The translations under genes were made by a program, and so were the position numbers. The notes under the pieces were generated by a model. That model ran no database searches. It was not told the origin of the DNA and saw nothing but the letters and a program-made list of their open reading frames with translations. A DNA stretch of 64,000 nucleotides from the NCBI GenBank assembly GCA_963715895.1, contig OY970284.1, positions 3,224,001 to 3,288,000 of the forward strand. Direction: 5' to 3'. This document shows, piece by piece, positions 59,984-64,000 of this stretch (position 1 is its first letter; every line of letters starts with the position of its first letter). This DNA is from JADGNZ01 sp963715895. GTDB taxonomy: Bacteria; Acidobacteriota; Thermoanaerobaculia; Gp7-AA8.

Positions 59984-60490
59984 TCATGGAATGTTCGATG
60001 CCGCGTCCGGCCGCCCTTTTCGTTTGGATCGCCCCTGCTCGTCATGGAGGAGCCGGTGCAGCCGGCGGACAGATGCCGACAGCGCGGTCGTTGTGTCGCG
60101 GGCTTCGGGCAGGTCGTTCCACGCCCGGAACGCCGCCAGGGCGTGCTCCCTCAAGTCGGCGGATACCGATTCCATCTCCGAAGAGAGGAGGTCGTGCATG
60201 TAGGCAACCTGCGCCAGGATCTGTCTCGCCAGCAGCCGGCAGGCCAGCTCCTTTTCCAGGTCGTCGGCCAGTGTACCGGCCTCGACGGACGGGTCGCGTG
60301 GCTGGAGCACTCCGGAACGCAGACGGGCGATGTCACGCCGGAGCCTGGCGTCCGGCAGGTGCCGCACGCCCAGCGACAGCTCGGCGGGAGGTCTGGAGGT
60401 GTTCGTGAGCGCCTCCGTCACCGCTTCGAGCCGGCGCATGAAGTCGCCGGCCATCTCGCCGGCACGTTCCTCGAGTGTTTTGATGCTCAT
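59984..60490 (-). CDS. Hypothetical helical protein, 168 aa
   Basis: I do not recognise this soluble, strongly helical protein. It is rich in Arg, Glu, Ala and Leu (ERAGEMAGDFMRRLEAVTEAL, ELACRLLARQILAQVAYMHD) with a basic disordered tail. A GAGGCC ribosome-like site precedes the ATG. It lies 85 bases downstream of another helical unknown on the same strand and could share its transcript. Confidence 0.55.
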   Translation of the reverse strand: MSIKTLEERAGEMAGDFMRRLEAVTEALTNTSRPPAELSLGVRHLPDARLRRDIARLRSGVLQPRDPSVEAGTLADDLEKELACRLLARQILAQVAYMHDLLSSEMESVSADLREHALAAFRAWNDLPEARDTTTALSASVRRLHRLLHDEQGRSKRKGRPDAASNIP

Positions 60491-60575
60491 CTCGGCCTCC
60501 TATTCTCTCCGATGACTCCCGAAGTGGGAAAACGACCGGGCGCGCATACGGCGCGCCCGGTCCACTACCAAACAG

Positions 60576-61148
60576 TTACTGCCTGACTGCTATCGGGGTC
60601 TCCGTTGCTTCCGGCGCGGAAAGCGCCGGTGCAGTGGGAACCGGCGCCGGTATGGTCGCGCCGCGCTTCTTCCGGCGGGTAATGCTCCTCAACCGCTTTA
60701 CCTCCTCGAGATGCGGTACGAGCGAGGCGTGTTCCGGACCGCGAGCCAACTGCTTGCCGATCAGAAACGCCCGCACCGCCACAAGAGCGATCTGCTGCCG
60801 GCGGATGAGGTTCGTACCGGCCACGCCGTTCAGCGTTGCACGCAACTCCCCCTCCACCGTATTCCAGCGGTTGGCCTCGTCGATCATCGACTGCACCTCT
60901 TCCACCGGCTGACCGACCGCCTGCGTGATGATGTCCGCGGCTCCGAGGACGTTGAGCGACGCCTGGACGACCTGCTCGGACATCCTTGACTGCTGCTTGA
61001 GAGTCTTGCGTTGCTCCGTCGTCAACGGAGTGATCTCACCGATCTGCGCCTGCAGCGCCCGCAACTGCGTCACGACCTGCTCCGGCGTCAGTGCCGGGCT
61101 GGGCGTGGGTGCTTCCACTGCCTGGGGATTCGAATTGTTTGTGGACAT
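60576..61148 (-). CDS. Hypothetical helical protein, 190 aa
   Basis: This unknown protein has a disordered Asn/Pro-rich N terminus, a helical centre (TPEQVVTQLRALQAQIGEIT, EVQSMIDEANRWNTVEGEL) and a basic then Pro/Ala-rich C terminus (RSITRRKKRG). The ATG follows a GGAGAA ribosome site; a longer open frame upstream is not supported. A good sigma-70 promoter lies 237 bases upstream, implying a long leader. Confidence 0.6.
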   Translation of the reverse strand: MSTNNSNPQAVEAPTPSPALTPEQVVTQLRALQAQIGEITPLTTEQRKTLKQQSRMSEQVVQASLNVLGAADIITQAVGQPVEEVQSMIDEANRWNTVEGELRATLNGVAGTNLIRRQQIALVAVRAFLIGKQLARGPEHASLVPHLEEVKRLRSITRRKKRGATIPAPVPTAPALSAPEATETPIAVRQ

Positions 61149-61384
61149 GATTGTTCTCCTTTCCACGGTTGCCAAGGCCGGAGGAGCGACGAGCACCCGT
61201 GCACGAGTGCAGGCGGCCACCGGCTGGAAGGACGCGGTTCTTGACGCCGAGACCTTCCGGTTAATGGATTCCCCGAAGTGCGCACTCCGGGAGCCGACGG
61301 CAGGAGGAGTACAACTCGACTCCCGCATTGACGAGCACCCGGCACTATCCAGCGCTCCGGCTCGTCAGTTGGCCGCTCTCAGAG

Positions 61385-61413
61385 AGTTTAGCCATCCCTT
61401 TTCCGGATGTCAA
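61385..61413 (-). promoter_or_regulatory. Sigma-70-type promoter
   Basis: On the minus strand there is a perfect -35 TTGACA (61408-61413), a 17-base spacer and a -10 TAAACT (61385-61390, 4 of 6 consensus). It points to the 190-aa gene starting at 61148 and would give an untranslated leader of about 230 bases. The region 61149-61455 holds no other gene. Confidence 0.55.
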
Positions 61414-61455
61414 TAGGTACACCGAGGTTTTTCGCCCCAAACCAGCGGATGAACA

Positions 61456-61856
61456 CGACACACCGGCGGAGGGACACGATACATCGGCGGCGTAACAGGA
61501 CACACGGGCGGAGGAACACGACACACGGGCGGGTTAACACGACACACCGTGGGGAGGAACACGACACGCGGGCGGATTAACCCGACACACAGGCGGAGGA
61601 ACACGACACACGGGCGGAGGGACGCGACACGCGGGCGGATTAACACGACACATCGGGGAGAGGAACACGACACGCGAGCGGATTAACACGACACACAGGC
61701 CGATTAACACGACACACGGGCGGATTAACACGACACACGGGCGGTGAAACGCGACACACGGGCGGTGAAACGCGACACACGGGCGGTGGGACACGACACA
61801 CGGGCGGTGGGACACGACACACGGGCGGTGGGACACGACACACGGGCGGTGAAACA
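61456..61856. repeat. 21-bp tandem repeat array, 19 units
   Basis: There are nineteen consecutive units with the core cgacacacgggcgg followed by a variable 7-base end (attaaca, aggaaca, tgaaacg, tgggaca and similar). Seventeen units are 21 bp and two (the fifth and tenth) are 22 bp, totalling 401 bp. The two 22-bp units break any continuous reading frame, so the repetitive peptides that can be translated (VCRVPPP-like) are unlikely to be real. Later units are more uniform than early ones. It lies just upstream of the promoter of the 190-aa gene. Confidence 0.92.
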
Positions 61857-61932
61857 CGAAAGGCTGCCGGAGTAACAGCCGACGGGGCATCCTTCCCGTC
61901 AAGGCAGGTCGTTCGGTGAGCCGGAGTTGGTT

Positions 61933-62136
61933 TTATCTGCGTACATCTGCGCCATCTGCGGATTGGACTTTATCCGCAGATGGCTGAATTTAGGCGGTTT
62001 ACGGCCGGAGCGCTGGCGTCTCGCCGGCTGGCCCGGCGCGCGTCCCGCCGCCGCGGTTACCGCGAGTGTTGGGAGTCTTGCCGGTTCGGGGGGCAGACGC
62101 CGTTCATCCGCAGATGACGCAGATGTCCGCAGATGA
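61933..62136. repeat. Palindromic intergenic repeat (family I)
   Basis: The left arm ttatctgcgtacatctgcgc continues catctgcggat. The right arm atccgcagatgacgcagatg continues tccgcagatga. The arms are inverted repeats of ~30 bases around ~140 bases of GC-rich centre. The right end abuts a truncated PIN-type toxin start. Confidence 0.85.
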
Positions 62137-62172
62137 GTTCCTGGAACGTTACCGAGGCATCGACCACCCGAT
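62137..62172 (-). pseudogene. Remnant of a PIN (VapC-like) toxin start
   Basis: Directly after the ribbon-helix-helix gene, the minus strand encodes RVVDASVTFQEL, which resembles the first strand of a PIN domain with its metal-binding Asp. It then runs into palindromic repeat I. The rest of the toxin is absent, consistent with truncation by the repeat. Confidence 0.45.
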
Positions 62173-62175
62173 CGA

Positions 62176-62424
62176 TCAGCGACGCCCGAGGTCCCGGGCC
62201 TCGAGAGCTTCGGCGGTCGAGATGGGGGTGCGGCGCTCGGCCCTGCGGAGCAATCTGGAAAATGCCCTGCGGCCGGCAGGGTCGTCCAGGGGACTGTGCT
62301 CACGGTGTGCTTCCGCAAGGGCGGCTCGACGAACGAACGCGCTACGCGTTTCGCCGGCCTTGCGTGCAGCAGCGTCGATGATCCGGAGATCGGTCTCGGG
62401 TAGTGAAACGAGAACCTTGCGCAT
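62176..62424 (-). CDS. Ribbon-helix-helix antitoxin-like protein
   Basis: This 82-aa protein begins MRKVLVSLPETDLRIIDAAA and continues with a helix-turn-helix (GETRSAFVRRAALAEA), a CopG/MetJ-type RHH DNA-binding fold typical of antitoxins. The C terminus is Arg-rich. Its expected toxin downstream appears cut off. It may now be an orphan antitoxin. Confidence 0.7.
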   Translation of the reverse strand: MRKVLVSLPETDLRIIDAAARKAGETRSAFVRRAALAEAHREHSPLDDPAGRRAFSRLLRRAERRTPISTAEALEARDLGRR

Positions 62425-62437
62425 CCCAATAGTCTAT

Positions 62438-62792
62438 CTAACGGATATCCGCAGAGGTTGGTTCTTCCCGAATGCAGAGCCGGGCGAGGAGGGCATCGAT
62501 CGTGCCGACATGGAGACCGCGACGACGACAGTCGTTGCGAAGATCTGCCGCGGCGGTGTGATCTTCGCGTTGGGGCACGATCAGCGGCAAAGGAGCGAAT
62601 CGATCAAGAATCTGCGTTCGCGCTTTCGGGCCGCTGAATCCTTGCAGGATCTCCTGAAGAATCAAGCCTGTGGCGAAGATCGATCCTTCGTGCCGAAGAG
62701 CGTCGGCCAGGAAGTCCACGCTGGGATGCCCCTCGCTACGCGTCGCGGCGCATGGCAAGCGACCAGACACTGGTGTCAACGAGGAGTTTCAA
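62438..62792 (-). pseudogene. vapC: VapC-family PIN toxin, frameshifted
   Basis: Starting at a TTG (62792) overlapping the vapB stop, the frame reads KLLVDTSVWSLAMRRDA and then hits a stop. In the neighbouring frame it resumes SEGHPSVDFLADALRHEG, GLILQEILQGF and GTIDALLARLC to 62438. The three PIN acidic residues (Asp in VDTSVW, Glu in LQEIL, Asp in TIDAL) are all present. One extra base near 62745 would account for it. If real, the RNase toxin is inactive. Confidence 0.7.
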
Positions 62793-62989
62793 TCACGTGA
62801 CCGTGCCGTCTTGTAGTCGTATTTCGGATCCCACTCGAGGGTGCCGAAAAGATCGACGATCTTGCTTTGGAGTCGTCGGGCAATGAACTCCTCCAGCGCC
62901 CGCTTAACGGCTGCCGTCTTCGTGCGTTCTCCGCTGACCGCGACGGCCCGATCAAGGAGGTCCGGATCGATCGCCAGGTTGGTTGCCAT
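62789..62989 (-). CDS. vapB: VapB-family antitoxin
   Basis: This 66-aa RHH antitoxin begins MATNLAIDPDLLDRAVAVSG, then KTAAVKRALEEFIARR, and the toxin-neutralising tail is LFGTLEWDPKYDYKTARSR. It immediately precedes and overlaps the vapC start. It would bind the vapBC operator and the toxin active site. Confidence 0.78.
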   Translation of the reverse strand: MATNLAIDPDLLDRAVAVSGERTKTAAVKRALEEFIARRLQSKIVDLFGTLEWDPKYDYKTARSRD

Positions 62990-63095
62990 GCGAAGCATCG
63001 CACAAGATCTCGCACAGTGGCAACCCATTGGAAATCCGAAGCAGATCTGAGGCGGGTCGTGCAGTGGAGAAGAGGGCGAATGACTGGCAGCCCGA

Positions 63096-63608
63096 TCACT
63101 CGCGCGAGGCCTGTGCGCGGCGAGCGACGCGGAGATCCGCCCCGAGATTCGTCTCCGGCCACGACAGGACATCCGCCAGCTCCGGCATCTCAACAACCAG
63201 CTCCCCGGCATACGCCGAGGCGACTCCTTCCAGCTCCCGCGTCAGCACCGCATCGACCGATGTCCCCTCCCGACGCGCCAGAGCCCGCAGCACGTCCCGC
63301 TGATACCGCGGGACTCGCGCCCGCAGCTCCACCAGCCGGATCGCCTCCGGCAGCACCGACGGGGCATCCTTCCCGAGAGCAGCTTCGATGACGGACTGCT
63401 GCCACTTCTGCATCGCCACCGCCACCAACTCCTCGCGCGTCATCCGCTCCCCGAGCGCCGTCCAAACCGCTACAATCGCCCCATCCTCGATCTCCCGTTT
63501 CAGCTCCTTGAGGGTGAACCCGAGCAGATCCGCCGCCGTCATCAGGGCGAAGTTGGGACGGGGAGAGAGGAAGATGTGACGGATGCGGGAGCGAGTGGTT
63601 TCGTCCAT
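63096..63608 (-). CDS. Hypothetical protein, 170 aa, possible antitoxin-like partner of XRE gene
   Basis: This soluble protein starts MDETTRSRIRHIFLSPRPNF. It has an HTH-like stretch (MTAADLLGFTLKELKREIEDG), a conserved-looking helical core and EAIRLVELRARVPRYQRDVLRAL. The family is not named to my knowledge. The ATG follows a GAGGAG site. It diverges from an XRE regulator 65 bases away. Confidence 0.6.
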   Translation of the reverse strand: MDETTRSRIRHIFLSPRPNFALMTAADLLGFTLKELKREIEDGAIVAVWTALGERMTREELVAVAMQKWQQSVIEAALGKDAPSVLPEAIRLVELRARVPRYQRDVLRALARREGTSVDAVLTRELEGVASAYAGELVVEMPELADVLSWPETNLGADLRVARRAQASRE

Positions 63609-63633
63609 GAAGATCTCCTCGACGTGTGCATAT

Positions 63634-63662
63634 AAGCTAAGTCGATGCGTCTGATTTGTCAA
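63634..63662 (-). promoter_or_regulatory. Candidate promoter in the divergent gap
   Basis: On the minus strand there is TTGACA (63657-63662), a 17-base spacer, and a weak -10 TAGCTT (63634-63639), about 26 bases upstream of the 170-aa gene. A gcat...atgc inverted symmetry spans the same stretch and could be an operator for the XRE protein. Confidence 0.4.
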
Positions 63663-63672
63663 TGGGGTTGTC

Positions 63673-63936
63673 GTGACTGAAGCGACGCGCGAAGAAGGCG
63701 CGATCTTCGGCCCGCACCTCCGTGAGCTACGCATCGCGCGAGGTCTAACTCAGGCGGAGCTCGCCGAACGATCGCGCTCAAACGTGATCTTCATCAGCCG
63801 ACTTGAACGCGGAGTTAGCACGCCCACGCTGGGGATGCTTCTCCGGCTCTCCGAGGCACTCGACTGTCGGCTGTACGAACTCATCGAGGTGTTCGACCGC
63901 GGTCCGCGGGTTTCGCCGAAGTCGCGGAAGGACTGA
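63673..63936 (+). CDS. XRE-family HTH regulator
   Basis: This 87-aa DNA-binding protein has a single HTH_3 domain: LRELRIARGLTQAELAERSR then VIFISRLERGVSTPTLGMLLRLSEAL. The GTG start is the only good option. It is transcribed away from the 170-aa gene and probably regulates the shared region. Confidence 0.85.
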   Translation: MTEATREEGAIFGPHLRELRIARGLTQAELAERSRSNVIFISRLERGVSTPTLGMLLRLSEALDCRLYELIEVFDRGPRVSPKSRKD

Positions 63937-64000
63937 CCGGCATACGCGCCGAGCCAGTTGATTCCCCCGCAGAATGTTGAGCCACGAGTTCTAACCGTTG

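Noticed and set aside
61456..61856. CRISPR array
   Set aside because: Units are 21 bp with only ~7 variable bases, with no ~30-base spacers and no cas genes.
61534..61902. Repetitive VCRVPPP/VCRVNPP peptide frames in the tandem array
   Set aside because: Two 22-bp units interrupt every frame, and no ribosome site or signal is visible; the repeat is better read as DNA.
1..64000. tRNA, rRNA and insertion-sequence searches by eye
   Set aside because: No cloverleaf, no rRNA signature and no DDE or serine/tyrosine recombinase motif was found; a covariance-model search would settle tRNAs and small RNAs.

Overview
This 64 kb window is GC-rich bacterial chromosome. It most likely comes from an Acidobacteriota member or a close relative such as a Thermoanaerobaculia-type lineage. 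The supporting evidence is two tandem VWFA-related secreted proteins of the kind expanded in Acidobacteria, a DUF6599-like lipoprotein, a giant NHL/YD-repeat protein, CSLREA-like beta-helix proteins, and many GTG/TTG starts. I see no rRNA, no recognisable tRNA, no transposase and no CRISPR array. Several genes carry single-base frameshifts, three of them in or next to short homopolymers, so draft or metagenome assembly error is a live alternative to true pseudogenes.

Layout. 0-7 kb: membrane GGDEF cyclase, a two-gene TIR/deoxyribosyltransferase-like pair, DEAD-box helicase, DUF2784, a frameshifted 5'-nucleotidase and a D-Ala-D-Ala-ligase-like ATP-grasp enzyme. 7-13 kb: a DUF2911 protein, then a minus-strand, translationally coupled set of PIG-L deacetylase, small membrane protein and sodium:solute symporter. 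12.5-21 kb: a HEPN pair, a flavoprotein, a secreted zincin/beta-propeller protein, a broken DUF2971 gene, DUF1835, a hydrolase and a lipoprotein. 21-28 kb: tandem beta-helix proteins, a YfiH/laccase-domain enzyme and a class A PBP. 28-31 kb: an ECF sigma factor coupled to a zinc-finger/TPR protein, a small secreted protein and a decayed second sigma/TPR locus. 31-42 kb: an about 2,490-residue teneurin-like RHS/YD protein, followed by candidate immunity genes, a degenerate RHS fragment, an orphan RHS cassette with a different tip, and a further toxin-tip fragment with a lipoprotein. 42-50 kb: small membrane proteins, a pyrimidine-dimer endonuclease, a second GGDEF protein, a CADD-type pABA synthase, cysteine desulfurase, receiver-PilZ, TPR, a glycosyltransferase, MobA and MoaC. 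50-60 kb: tandem VWFA proteins, DUF6599, PepA, an NtrC-type regulator, MurI and a GNAT. 60-64 kb: two helical unknowns, a 19-unit 21-bp tandem array, two damaged VapBC-like loci, and an unknown protein divergent from an XRE regulator.

The most unusual structural feature is the number of unrelated imperfect-palindrome intergenic elements. There are at least nine families, and two are present twice in opposite orientation. They sit at gene ends and in several cases supply the stop codon. One is read through in frame in a small gene, and one appears to have truncated a PIN toxin. The most interesting biological locus is the RHS array at 31.3-41.9 kb, which looks like a polymorphic-toxin tip-exchange region.
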